A stretch of 64,000 bases of DNA from DATFVA01 sp963815785 (GTDB taxonomy: Bacteria; Bacteroidota; Ignavibacteria; Ignavibacteriales; Ignavibacteriaceae): the NCBI GenBank assembly GCA_963815785.1, contig CAWFHZ010000013.1, positions 62,001 through 126,000 on the forward strand, read 5' to 3'. The notes under the pieces were generated by a model, which was given only the letters and a program-made list of their open reading frames with translations, was not told the origin of the DNA and searched no databases. The first letter of the stretch is position 1, and each line of letters opens with the position of its first letter. Below are positions 37,232 to 47,614 of this stretch, piece by piece. The position numbers and the translations under genes are program-made.

Positions 37232-38234
37232 TTATTCCGATGAGATGATATTTTTAAAAGGATCTTCCCTGTTCTCTTCAAAAAAAGGACGATATGATTC
37301 TTTACTTTCCATTTCCTGCACCCAGCCGTTTTCAAGTCCGAATTTATCAAGCAGTTCAATCGCTCTTGCGTACTCTGAGTAAGAAATGTTTCTACTGATA
37401 AGTGGATACTTCTCAGCTTTATTAGTAGGGTAATATTGAGCCATTAATGAAACGTGAACTTTAGGATCCAGTTCTTCTGCAATAAAGCGAAATACATTTT
37501 CAGTTTCTGCAAGACTGTTCGGCATTACGAGATGCCTGATAATCAGTCCACGGACAACAACATTATTCTCATAAACAAGTTCACTTCCAACCTGCCTGTG
37601 CATTTCTTTTATTGCAGGTTTTACAGCATCAAAATAATCACTCACTCTTGAATAAGTTTTTCCGACTGAGTTTTCTCCCCACTTAAAATCAGGAAGATAA
37701 ATATCAATTATTCCATCATAAAGCTGCAACATCTCAACACTGTCATATCCGTTTGTGTTATAAACGATCGGAATGCTTCAATCCTTTTTCAACAGCAAGA
37801 AAAATTGATTTAAGAATCGGAACAGTAAAATGAGTTGGAGAAACCAATCCGATATTGTGACAGTTTTTATTCTGCAGTTCAATCATAATATCTGCAAGTC
37901 GTTCGTGAGTAATTTCATTCTTTCTTTCAGCCTTATAATTCTGACTTATAACATAATTCTGGCAGAAAACACATCTCAAATTGCAGTTACCGAAAAAGAT
38001 GTTTCCGGCACCATTAGTTCCGCTTAAAACAGGTTCTTCACCAAAATGTGGAGTATAAGAAGAGACAACAGGAAGATCGCCGCTCTGGCAAATTCCAAAC
38101 TCACCATTTGTTCTGTCTATGTTACAATTTCTCGGGCAGCTGGTACAGGACTGAAGAATTTTAACTGCGATTGGCAATCTTTTGAGGAGTCCACCAGAAT
38201 TAAACAGTTCTTTATAAGCGGGTATAAAAGCCAT
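37232..38234 (-). CDS. PflX-like radical SAM protein, frame broken once
   Basis: Radical SAM protein related to pyruvate formate-lyase activating enzymes (PflX/COG1313 type), about 333 aa after repair. An N-terminal Cys cluster C-T-S-C-P-R-N-C precedes the radical SAM [4Fe-4S] motif C-N-L-R-C-V-F-C-Q-N (about residues 87-96). The frame is lost near 37775-37778. Removing one base joins the first part, ending V-E-K-G-L, to I-P-I-V-Y-N-T-N-G-Y-D-S-V-E-M-L, which is the expected continuation, followed by D-I-Y-L-P-D-F-K-W. The substrate is unknown. Single-copy neighbours give no hint. A sequencing error is likely. Confidence 0.85.
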
Positions 38235-38367
38235 AATAATATTGAGTTAATAAATTTAATAATGTAAATTACACCTATTAAAGTTGAGGGTAAAGAGATC
38301 ATAAATGCTCTTAATTGATTCTGTCCTCTTCTTCATTCTTAGTTGTTTTTAATAAACGGAGGGTATT

Positions 38368-39983
38368 ATGAAACGCCTTTTTACTCTTCTTTTCTTAATT
38401 TCTCTTACATCTTTATCATTCTCACAATTGGGTTTCGATCATTATTTTAATTATAAGATGATCGATACAAATAACATCAGCTCGCCGTTTACTAACTATG
38501 GAACAATTGAATATGCCGGAACAGCAAACTGGAATTTGCTGGATAATGATAAAGGAATTGTTTTTGATGTTGGTCCCTGGATTGTCGGAAAAATTAACGG
38601 GACCCCAACTGCTTCACTTAATGAATGGTTTTCACTTTATTCACCCGGACCTATTATTAACGGACGGGCTGGAATAATTGCTCAACCTGAAGATTCTTTA
38701 ACATTCAGAGTTTACAAAATAAGTAAGGGCGATGATAATTCTAATCCTGATTATGCAGAATGGCCAGATACTCTTCGGTGCTCCTGTTGATCAGAATGGT
38801 GATCCTCTTGTTTATGGTGATCAGACATTATGGACAGTTTATAATGGTGTTGATTCTACTTTAAGTTCAAGAAATGTATATAATGATTATTTTCCTCCTC
38901 TTCCCGTTGAAATACGACAAACAGTATTTGCACATGCAGGAACTGAAAATGATTTAACTAATATTTTTTCAAATGTGGTATTTATCGAATGGACTATAAT
39001 TAATAAAGGCAATCAATCTATAGATTCCGCGTATTTCGGATTCTGGTCTGATATAGATTTTGACTCGGCGATAAGAAATCTTCCCGCAGTTGATAGTGTT
39101 AGACAACTAGCTTATTGCTGGAGTGATACATCATTTTTTAATAGTTTGGTACCTGCTGTTGGTTTTCAACTATTGTACGGTCCTGTAACTGCATCCCCGG
39201 GAGATACCGCGATTTTTAAAGGTAGAAAATTACCTGGCTATAAAAATTTACAGATGACTTCATTTCATGGTATTGGTGATGATTCAGAAATTGATCCGTT
39301 GAACGGACCTATCTTATCATTAAGTGATGCCTGGAATTCAGCAAGAGGATTTGATTCGGATGGAAATACTATAATGAATCCAATAACAAATATGCCTACA
39401 CGATTTCCATATGACGGCGATCCTGTAACTCAGCAGGGCTGGTATCATTTCCCTGATTACTGGATTGGTGGAGGTGCAGGCGTACTTTTCTTTTCCGGTC
39501 CTTTCAATTTAGCTCCTCAGGATACTCAATGGGCTATGGTTGTTCTTGGTCCCAGGGCTCGGCGGTTCTCCTATATCAAGTATTGTTAACATGAGACAAA
39601 AAAGTGATATCCTTCATTCGCTTCCCTATGATTCGTTAGCCTGGGGAAACCCTGTTTACGGAATTACTGATGTGGAAGATAACCATAATGCGATTATTCC
39701 TCAGGAGTATGCTCTTTATCAGAACTACCCCAACCCATTCAACCCAACCACAACAATAAAGTACTCAATCCCCTCCGTCATTTCGAGCGGAGCGAGAAAT
39801 CTTGTTACTCTTAAAGTTTACGATGTTCTAGGAAATGAAATTGCAACATTAGTTAATGAAGAAAAATCTGCAGGTGAATACCAGGTTAATTTTGATGCTT
39901 CTAAGCTTGCAAGTGGAATTTATTTCTATCAACTAAAAGCTGGTTCTTTTGTTCAAACTAAAAAAATGATTTTGCTGAAATAA
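38368..39983 (+). CDS. T9SS-secreted protein, frame broken twice
   Basis: Exported protein of about 537 aa after repair. Signal peptide: L-F-T-L-L-F-L-I-S-L-T-S-L-S-F-S. The body is beta-rich without a recognised enzyme domain. The C-terminal 85 residues are a T9SS sorting domain (N-Y-P-N-P-F-N-P-T-T ... V-Y-D-V-L-G ... K-K-M-I-L-L-K). The breaks are at TT 38774-38775 (removing one T gives W-P-D-T-L-G-A-P-V-D-Q-N-G) and CCC 39551-39553 (removing one C gives V-V-L-G-P-G-L-G-G-S-P). The sorting domain carries an in-frame insertion, S-V-I-S-S-G-A-R-N-L, encoded by a dispersed repeat at 39777-39802. GGAGG precedes the ATG. Confidence 0.82.
39777..39802 (+). repeat. Half repeat inserted in the T9SS sorting domain
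   Basis: The 26 bases begin GTCATTTCGAGC and end GAGAAATCT. They match the left arm pattern (GTCATTTCGA ... GAGAAATCTT) of the repeat at 25780-25874. They lie in frame between Y-S-I-P and V-T-L-K-V-Y-D of the sorting domain and account for residues absent from the three other sorting domains in this window. Confidence 0.8.
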
Positions 39984-39994
39984 CTTACCAATAA

Positions 39995-40020
39995 AAAATC
40001 CCGGCTTAACCGGGATTTTA
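39995..40020. terminator. Bidirectional intrinsic terminator
   Basis: AATCCCGG and CCGGGATT form a stem around CTTAA, with A and T runs outside, between the converging T9SS protein and BNR protein genes. Confidence 0.88.
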
Positions 40021-40038
40021 ATAATTTCATCGTTCAGC

Positions 40039-43000
40039 TTATTGATTTTCTAAAGTCGGTATTCTTCCCGGTGTCCACGGAGCATTGTATTTTTCCATAT
40101 CATCCTGTAACGTCTTCAAATCATAATTATATAAATTCTTTAACTGCTCAAGCACTGGCGGAAATTTATCCATCAGAATTTTATATGCATTTTTTTCGTT
40201 CTGAGTAATGTTGGAAGATGAACGGTAATGTGTATATTCTAATACGCCCAGTCTTTCATTAAATGTTACAGGTGAAGGCGGATTTTCTTCAGTACTCGGG
40301 AAGTTTGATTCGCGGTTAAACATAAGTGATATATCTTTCAGCTTACTCCATAAATTATCTGCTCTTACCATTAAATCATTCGGTGCTTCAGGAGTATTTA
40401 TGAGTGCCTGTTTTATATCTGTAACTCTTTTCATCATATCATTAAGAAATTCTTCTGTACCGCTTATCGTTCTTGCAAGCTGGTTTGCCTTTTTCTGGAA
40501 GTTAACTAATTCACTGCGGTCTGCAATAGGCAATGTTGAATTGTTTAAAGCAATTACATTAAAATCAACAGGACCATAAAGTTGTTTCTCACCGTCCCTG
40601 TTAATCATCGCCATTGAAACCGTATATTTACCAGGCAATGCCAGAGTACTTCCGTGATCTTCAGCGGTGGGATTAAATTTATCTTTCACTTCAACCGGTG
40701 AAGTGCTTTCAAACCGGAGATCCCAGTTAACCCTGTTAATTCCTTTCGAAGCAGCTTTTGTAATCTTCCTGATTATATTTCCTGCATCGTCTTTAATTGT
40801 GAAAACTAGATAAGGTTCAATCTCTTCCTTTTCTGCGCGAAGCTGTGCCGCATCGGGTTGAGGAATTGGTTTTCCATCTTTAAATAATTCTTTTTCTTTT
40901 TCTCTTCTTATATCCTGAAGAGTTTTAGGAACATCTTTTATATAGTAAGTAAACACTGCTCCGAATTCAGGATTGGGAGCTTTAAAGTAAGTTGCACCCT
41001 GTCCGTATCTTCCGCCTGTTTTGTGAAACATCAACGCATCTTTAACAGGGAAAATATATGAATCTTTATCGAGTGTAGTTTTATTTACTTCACGCAAAGG
41101 AGTGAAATTATCGAGTATATAAAATCCTCTTCCGAATGTTGCAATTACCAGGTCATTTTCTCTTTTCTGAAAAGCTATATCTCTTACGGCAATAGTCGGG
41201 ATCCCTGATTTTAATTGTGTCCACACTTTTCCGCCATCTGTTGAAAAGAAAAATCCGAATTCCGTTCCGGCAAAAAGTAAATCGGGATTAACATAATCCT
41301 GTGCGATTGTATGCACACTTCCGTTATCAGGTAAGTTGCCAGAGATTGAGTTCCAGGATTTTCCTTTATCAGTACTCTTTAACAGGTAAGGTTTAAAATC
41401 ATCTCTCTTTAAATTATTAAATGAAGCAAAAACTACATTCTCATCAAAATTAGAGGGAAAGATATCACTTACATAAGTGTACTTCGGTACTCCGGGAAAT
41501 TCATCAATCTTTTTCCATGTCTGTGCATCTTCTGAAACCTGTATTACGCCGTCATCTGTTCCTGCATACAAAAGGTTTTCTTTAACTGGCGATTCGCACA
41601 AAGAAACTATTGTTCCGAATAATGAAGTAGACTGATCTTTTGCTACAGCATCAACACTCCAGTATTTTCCCATCACAGGCCACTGGTTTCTGTCGAGTTG
41701 TGCAGTAAGATCAGGACTGATTTCCTGCCATGTATTTCCCCTGTCATCACTTCTGAATACTTTGTTTGCCGCACAATAAATTCTTGTGTGACTATGAGGA
41801 CTTACGAACAATGGTGTATCCCAGTTCCATTTGTATGTTAGTTCACCTTCAGTTGGTTCGGGACGAATATCGATTGCTTCCCCGCTTGCTTTATCATAAC
41901 GTACCATATTTCCGTACTGAGCTTCTGCATAAACTATATTTGGATCTTCAGGATCAGTGGCGCTCCAGAAACCGTCTCCGCCGTTTGTTACAAACCAGTC
42001 ACTGTTAACAATTCCATCATTACTTAGTGTCGCAGAAGGACCACCCATACTGTTGTTATCCTGCGTTCCGCCGTATACATAGTAGAATGGTTCTGCATTA
42101 TCCACCGCAACTCTGTAAAATTGAGTAATAGGTAAATTCTCTTTAAAATCGAAAGTCTTTCCATCATCATAAGATTCATAAACTCCGCCGTCACCGCCAA
42201 TTAAAAAGTGATCTGTATAATCCGGATCAATCCACATTGCATGATCATCAACATGCCTGTCTTTATTTCCAACGGGTTTCCATGTTTTTCCTCCGTCAAG
42301 AGTTACCTGTGAAACAGTTTCTGTTGAAAATACTTTATCAGGATTTTTAGGATCAACATAAATCTCATTAAAATATTGACCGGAAGAAGAGTAATCACTC
42401 ATTTTATCCCAGCTTGCACCGCGGTTGGTTGATCTGAAGAACCCGCTCTTCCCTTCCGCAGCTTCAACAATTAAATAAATAATATCGGGATTTGAAGGTG
42501 CATAAGCTATTCCCATTCCGCCGAGATCAACTTTAGGAAGACCTTTCATTATCTTTTCCCACGTGGCGCCTGCATCGGTTGATTTATAAACTGCTGATTC
42601 AGGTCCTCCGCCAATTTTTGTAAAAACGTGTCTTCTTCTTTGTTCCGATGTTGCATACATTACATCAGGATCACGCGGATCATAAATAATATTATTAACT
42701 CCCGTGTTCTCACTTATCTCAAGAACTTTCTTCCATGTTTTTCCGCCGTCTTCGGTTCTGTATAATCCTCTGTCTCCACCGGGTCCCCAGGCAGAACCCT
42801 CAGCAGCTACAAATACTATATTTGAGTTTCGCGGATCAATTGCAATTTCACCAATCTGTCTTGAATCCTTTAATCCCATATTTTTCCAGGATTTGCCGCC
42901 GTCAGTAGTTTTATAAATTCCGTCGCCATAACCCAGAGCACGCTGATGATTATTTTCACCTGTTCCTGCCCAGACCACGTAAGGGTTATTCGGATCAATA

Positions 43001-43299
43001 GCGAGGCACCCGATTGAGTATGCACCATAATGATCAAACACCGGCTCGAAAGTTATACCGTCATTAATTGTTTTCCAGATATGTCCGCTTGCTGCAGCTA
43101 CGTAATATTCAGCATGGTTCTGTGGATTAACTGCAAAATCTGCAATTCTCCCCGAAGTGAATGCAGGACCAATGCTTCTCCATTTTAGTCCAGAAACTAC
43201 TTCTGAAAGAGTTGAATCTTTCTTGTCCTCATCCTGTGCATAAATTACAACAGACAAAAGAATTGAAAGTACCAGAGAAATGTTTATAAATCTTTTCAT
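40039..43299 (-). CDS. Secreted BNR/sortilin-type beta-propeller protein
   Basis: A large exported protein of 1086 aa. The signal peptide (I-S-L-V-L-S-I-L-L-S-V-V-I-Y-A) cleaves near residue 21. The first 750 residues are repeated BNR/Asp-box blades, with many S/T-x-D-x-G-x-T/S-W motifs such as T-T-D-G-G-K-S-W, R-T-E-D-G-G-K-T-W, S-T-D-A-G-A-T-W and S-T-D-K-G-K-S-W, the signature of sialidase/VPS10-sortilin propellers. A beta-sandwich follows, then a helical tail (about 950-1086). These proteins are often labelled glycosyl hydrolases, but no catalytic residues can be asserted from the motifs. It lacks a T9SS tail, so it probably stays periplasmic or is exported otherwise. Intact. Confidence 0.87.
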   Translation of the reverse strand: MKRFINISLVLSILLSVVIYAQDEDKKDSTLSEVVSGLKWRSIGPAFTSGRIADFAVNPQNHAEYYVAAASGHIWKTINDGITFEPVFDHYGAYSIGCLAIDPNNPYVVWAGTGENNHQRALGYGDGIYKTTDGGKSWKNMGLKDSRQIGEIAIDPRNSNIVFVAAEGSAWGPGGDRGLYRTEDGGKTWKKVLEISENTGVNNIIYDPRDPDVMYATSEQRRRHVFTKIGGGPESAVYKSTDAGATWEKIMKGLPKVDLGGMGIAYAPSNPDIIYLIVEAAEGKSGFFRSTNRGASWDKMSDYSSSGQYFNEIYVDPKNPDKVFSTETVSQVTLDGGKTWKPVGNKDRHVDDHAMWIDPDYTDHFLIGGDGGVYESYDDGKTFDFKENLPITQFYRVAVDNAEPFYYVYGGTQDNNSMGGPSATLSNDGIVNSDWFVTNGGDGFWSATDPEDPNIVYAEAQYGNMVRYDKASGEAIDIRPEPTEGELTYKWNWDTPLFVSPHSHTRIYCAANKVFRSDDRGNTWQEISPDLTAQLDRNQWPVMGKYWSVDAVAKDQSTSLFGTIVSLCESPVKENLLYAGTDDGVIQVSEDAQTWKKIDEFPGVPKYTYVSDIFPSNFDENVVFASFNNLKRDDFKPYLLKSTDKGKSWNSISGNLPDNGSVHTIAQDYVNPDLLFAGTEFGFFFSTDGGKVWTQLKSGIPTIAVRDIAFQKRENDLVIATFGRGFYILDNFTPLREVNKTTLDKDSYIFPVKDALMFHKTGGRYGQGATYFKAPNPEFGAVFTYYIKDVPKTLQDIRREKEKELFKDGKPIPQPDAAQLRAEKEEIEPYLVFTIKDDAGNIIRKITKAASKGINRVNWDLRFESTSPVEVKDKFNPTAEDHGSTLALPGKYTVSMAMINRDGEKQLYGPVDFNVIALNNSTLPIADRSELVNFQKKANQLARTISGTEEFLNDMMKRVTDIKQALINTPEAPNDLMVRADNLWSKLKDISLMFNRESNFPSTEENPPSPVTFNERLGVLEYTHYRSSSNITQNEKNAYKILMDKFPPVLEQLKNLYNYDLKTLQDDMEKYNAPWTPGRIPTLENQ

Positions 43300-43528
43300 A
43301 ATAAATTAGAAAATTGTGATTGAATAATTTGATTTGATATTTGAATGTATTTGTTGAGCAATATTAATAAAATTTAAATATAACTTCCCCGAATTTCAGG
43401 CATAAATTAGTAAACGGTAATTTATAATTCTACTTTAAAATGATAAATGGTAAATATTTTTTTCTGAAAAGCGGCGGAAGTTAAGGAGTAAGAGTAAGTT
43501 CAAGAGAAAGATTATGATTAAGATTTTT

Positions 43529-43560
43529 AAAAAATGCCGGCAGCTTTTATACCGCCGGCA
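43529..43560 (-). terminator. Intrinsic terminator of the C25 protease gene
   Basis: TGCCGGC (43535-43541) and GCCGGCA (43554-43560) form the stem. Read on the minus strand it is followed by six T residues, about 30 bases past the protease stop. Confidence 0.85.
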
Positions 43561-43593
43561 CCGGGGAATTTTGGGATTGGGGGAAAACCATCT

Positions 43594-46500
43594 TTATTTC
43601 AATAATAGCATTTTTCTGATTGCAACAAAATTCCCTGCTTTTATTTTACAGATATAAAAACCTGAAGCAACTGATGCATTATCATTATTTCTTCCGTTCC
43701 ATATTACAGTAAATTTTCCCGGCTCTTTAACTTCATTCACAAGAGATTTAACCAGCCGTCCCAGACCATCATAAATATTTAGGGTTACATCTGACTGATC
43801 AGGAATATCATATCTGATTGTAGTTGTGGGGTTAAAAGGATTGGGATAATTCTGAGATAAAGCAAACTCTGTCGGGATGTTGCTTACTTCAATTGCTATT
43901 TTGTCAGAGTAGTGAACGGAGCCGTCTAAATCAATCTGCTTCAGTCTGTATTGAATATTTCCGTTTTCAGGATTTTCATCTTTAAATGAATACAACTTCG
44001 GTTCAGTAGTTGTGCCGTTCCCATTTACAAATCCAATCTCTTTCCATTCCGATATCTGATTTCTGACCACTGATTTCTGTACCTCAAATCCTTTGTTATT
44101 TTTTTCAGTTGCAGTATTCCATCGCAATACAACAGCATCAGAATTACTCTCAGCAGTGAATGAAGTCAATTCAACAGGAACTTCATTCAACTGCATACTA
44201 ACAGGAATTGTTATCTGCTGACTATTCGGATCATTGCTTGTAATAACAACATCCATCGAATAATTACCGAGCTCAAGTCCTCCTGTTAAGAAATCAAGAA
44301 CAACTGCAAAAGAATTTCCGTTATACACAGTGCCTGAAAAGCTATTAGTTGTAAGCCATTCAGGTTCAGCAGAAATTTTTACAGCAAGATTGTTCTCAAC
44401 ATAGGCAGCATTGTGTGCAATCTGTAGCCCGTCGGATCCATTTGCGTTTTCAATTCCAACAGTGCATGAATTTAATGTAGCTGCCATATTATTATAATAA
44501 AAACATACCTGGTTGTTCGATTGGAGAACAATCTGGAATGTCAGTGAACCAGTTCCTGAATATAACTGCCAGTTGGTAAACTGAATTACAAAAGTGTTAT
44601 TAACCTGCTGAACATAAACTGTTCCCTGTGTTCTTCCATCCAGATCATCCCAGAAAGGCGATATATAATTATCAGGCATTCCGGCTGTTGGAATTCCATC
44701 ATTTGTGTAAGTGTCCTGTGTAATATTATCAAATGAAATAAATCCGTTTGAGCTTATGTAGAGTTCAGTCTGTACTTCACCATAAAATTTGAAGTTAAAA
44801 CCAATCGGTATTGGTCCTGCAACACCTTCATCCAGGGGATCGAAAGTGCCTGTTGATACCCAGTTTGTAACAGGTGTTCCTGTAGTGGAAATATCATTCC
44901 ATTCATAAACAGGTCCCTGCGGATCATTACTATCTATCCATTCATATCCAAAATTATCCGGTCCTCCTGAGCCCCTGATACTCATACCCTTTTTATTATC
45001 AGGATTATCTTTTGTGTATTCTGATGAAGTTTCATTTCTGACAGACAAAATTCTTGCAGCCACATCTCCCGGGAAATTATTATTTGTTAATTCAATATTG
45101 TAATCAAGAGTTGAGTTTCCCGGACTGATATTGGAAATCATTAATGAATCACTATATGTTGAGTCAGGAATAAGAATGCAGTTAATGAAGCCGGGAGTAA
45201 CAGCAATTTGCGGAGCTTCCCAGGTTGTCTCGGTTGAAACATTTGACATTTGTGATTTATTTCCCCAAATGTCCAGTGCTTTTATTGCAAAATAATATTG
45301 AGTGGTAAAATCGAGATTTTCAAGAGTATAAGATTTTGCCGTTCCAACAGAATCAGGACCTCCTGATATCAATATTGATGTTGCATTATTAAAATCATTT
45401 TCATTTGCAATTGGATCAGTTGAATACCTTAAATCGTAGCTTACAATTCCTCCGAACGAAGAATCGAATGGTGCTGTCCAGTTAAGAGTTACTGAATTAG
45501 AAGTCGGATCAACTGCTGAAAGATCAGTTATCTGTTCGGGTGCGGTTGAATCGGGTTCCATTCCAAGTGTCAGCATCATCGAGCAATCACCCATAATATT
45601 ATATTGCTCCATCAGCTTTAAACCTTCACCGCTGCTTCCTCCCCAAAGATCCATCGCGTACATAATTCCGTTGAAGCAAACTCCTCCTACTGTCTGTTTA
45701 TCTCTTGTTGTTAAAAGAAACATAGAATGATTCTGCGCATCGCAAGGCGGTACCCAGCTGGCAAGCGTTGAGGCCCCGAATGATCCTATCGCACCTTTCG
45801 GATCTGCCATTGTTCCTGCTCTTACCCATGCTTCCTCCATACATTCGCTCATTGTGAAATCACCATTATCGCAAGCTACATCCCATACGAAAGGATTTTT
45901 ATATCCGTTAGAGAGACCATAAATGTTTGAATTACTGTATCCCGTAGTTCCCCAGGATGTACCAGAACCATGACCAATATAATTCACTATACTTCTCCCG
46001 TCATTAAGAGCATTTGTTACCTGGGAAGCAGTAGCACCGGGATCATAAATCTGATCAACTGTTGTGAAAAATAAATTATCGATGAGCATATCACGTACAA
46101 GATTCATTCTCTGCCAATCATATGTTCCCGTTCCTCCGTCTTCATTACTTGCAACACCGGTTCCTTTTAGATACCAGCCTGCTTCCGGACCTGTATCGGG
46201 AAATTTTTCATATTTAATTAATTTGTACAAAATGTAATCTAGGTTTGCAGAAGAAGTTGGGGAGATTCTCGAAATGTATGCATCAGGATAAGCATCACTT
46301 CCCGCTAATTTAACATAGCACGGATCTGATGGCGCTCCTTCAGAAGTTCCGTTCAATGTTGGGATCTGGTTTGATTCACCAACTAAAACTATAAATGTTA
46401 ACCCTTCAGTGGAATTATACAAATTCTGAATGTAGTTCTTTATTGCAGTTGAACCGGTTCCGGTTTCAGTTGGATATTCAGCGGTAAGAGTTGTAATTCC

Positions 46501-47286
46501 CTTTTCAACTTTCCAATCATAAAACGGAGTTATGTTAGATGCAAAAGTGGTTGGATAAATAATTAATAATCTTCCTGTCTCACCAAGCGGTACATAATCA
46601 TAATTCGGAGTCCCGTAATTAATAAACAGGGATTTATATATGTCAACAAATTCCTTTGAAACCCCGGTAAACGGTTTTAATCTCACAAAGGGGTTAACAA
46701 CCGGAACTGACTGGTCTGCAAAAACTTCAATAACAATTCTCGTGCAAATTTTTAATTTTCCTTCAGCAGGATTGTACTGCATCGGGTTAAACTGAATTGT
46801 TTGTCCTCTAAGTTCCCTTACAACATAAGGTGCGTCCAGTGATACATTATTTTCCGGGTACCAGACATCCCGGTTATATATTTCATTAAAAGTAAACGGT
46901 ACAGTCGAAGGATCAATATTCCTTGTTAAATGTCCTTTCGAAGGGGTCACCGGCAAAGTTTCAATAGTATTGAAATCCTGCGCAATTATTCTGTAGTTCA
47001 TTCCAACAAGATCTGGAATTATTATACTTGCCCTGTGAATTGGCAGTTGAGGATTACCTTTTTCCATAAGACAATTGCTGCCGGAAATACTATAGAGCAC
47101 AGTTGTTGTACCATTAATGTCTATTGTTCTCTCTTCATAATTGTTCAGAATAAATTCAACTGTGGTGCTTGTCGGAGTTGTATTTATAATATTGGTTTGT
47201 ATTCCGTTTTGGTTATTCGGCTGACTGAATGAAGTAAAAGAAAAGATTGAAAATAACAGGCATGAAACTAAGTAGAATTTTTTCAT
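43594..47286 (-). CDS. Gingipain-like C25 cysteine protease with T9SS tail
   Basis: Secreted endopeptidase of 1230 aa. Order: signal peptide (L-V-S-C-L-L-F-S-I-F-S-F), an N-terminal propeptide region (to about 230), then the C25 caspase-like fold. That fold contains the His of V-N-Y-I-G-H-G-S-G-T-S-W and the Cys of W-D-V-A-C-D-N-G-D-F, the catalytic dyad of gingipains. After it come a fibronectin type III-like domain (P-E-Q-I-T-D-L-S-A-V-D), a beta-sandwich region and a C-terminal sorting domain (N-Y-P-N-P-F-N-P-T-T ... K-M-L-L-L-K). A GGGGAG site precedes the ATG. Substrate specificity cannot be read. It should be cleaved and attached or released at the cell surface by T9SS. Intact. Confidence 0.92.
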   Translation of the reverse strand: MKKFYLVSCLLFSIFSFTSFSQPNNQNGIQTNIINTTPTSTTVEFILNNYEERTIDINGTTTVLYSISGSNCLMEKGNPQLPIHRASIIIPDLVGMNYRIIAQDFNTIETLPVTPSKGHLTRNIDPSTVPFTFNEIYNRDVWYPENNVSLDAPYVVRELRGQTIQFNPMQYNPAEGKLKICTRIVIEVFADQSVPVVNPFVRLKPFTGVSKEFVDIYKSLFINYGTPNYDYVPLGETGRLLIIYPTTFASNITPFYDWKVEKGITTLTAEYPTETGTGSTAIKNYIQNLYNSTEGLTFIVLVGESNQIPTLNGTSEGAPSDPCYVKLAGSDAYPDAYISRISPTSSANLDYILYKLIKYEKFPDTGPEAGWYLKGTGVASNEDGGTGTYDWQRMNLVRDMLIDNLFFTTVDQIYDPGATASQVTNALNDGRSIVNYIGHGSGTSWGTTGYSNSNIYGLSNGYKNPFVWDVACDNGDFTMSECMEEAWVRAGTMADPKGAIGSFGASTLASWVPPCDAQNHSMFLLTTRDKQTVGGVCFNGIMYAMDLWGGSSGEGLKLMEQYNIMGDCSMMLTLGMEPDSTAPEQITDLSAVDPTSNSVTLNWTAPFDSSFGGIVSYDLRYSTDPIANENDFNNATSILISGGPDSVGTAKSYTLENLDFTTQYYFAIKALDIWGNKSQMSNVSTETTWEAPQIAVTPGFINCILIPDSTYSDSLMISNISPGNSTLDYNIELTNNNFPGDVAARILSVRNETSSEYTKDNPDNKKGMSIRGSGGPDNFGYEWIDSNDPQGPVYEWNDISTTGTPVTNWVSTGTFDPLDEGVAGPIPIGFNFKFYGEVQTELYISSNGFISFDNITQDTYTNDGIPTAGMPDNYISPFWDDLDGRTQGTVYVQQVNNTFVIQFTNWQLYSGTGSLTFQIVLQSNNQVCFYYNNMAATLNSCTVGIENANGSDGLQIAHNAAYVENNLAVKISAEPEWLTTNSFSGTVYNGNSFAVVLDFLTGGLELGNYSMDVVITSNDPNSQQITIPVSMQLNEVPVELTSFTAESNSDAVVLRWNTATEKNNKGFEVQKSVVRNQISEWKEIGFVNGNGTTTEPKLYSFKDENPENGNIQYRLKQIDLDGSVHYSDKIAIEVSNIPTEFALSQNYPNPFNPTTTIRYDIPDQSDVTLNIYDGLGRLVKSLVNEVKEPGKFTVIWNGRNNDNASVASGFYICKIKAGNFVAIRKMLLLK

Positions 47287-47614
47287 AATCTCCCCAAAAA
47301 TTATAATGAGATAAATACGTTACATCAAATTCATAAAATCAGCTCAACAGAAGCAAGCAAAACCCTGATTTTGAGATGTATATAAAAAAAATTGACCTGA
47401 TTTGTTTTGAAGAATTCTCAAATTGAAAATTTCGTCATTAATTGACAGATATGAATAGAAAAATTTATTGCTGAATTGAAGTAAAATTATCTATATTATA
47501 TAGAATTTTATAGTGCATATGAATTAACCCGGTTAATATTCATTTGACTTTTATGGTATTAAAATTGCTCGTTACTAAGTTTAAAGGATTTCTCCCGGAA
47601 GGTGATAAGTAAAT
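47287..47614. other. Divergent intergenic region upstream of the C25 and lamin-tail genes
   Basis: 328 AT-rich bases between two divergent T9SS cargo genes. It holds the ribosome sites of both (GGGGAG leftward; GGAAGGTG rightward, near 47600) and must hold two promoters, which I cannot place with confidence. No ORF or hairpin worth naming. Confidence 0.5.
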
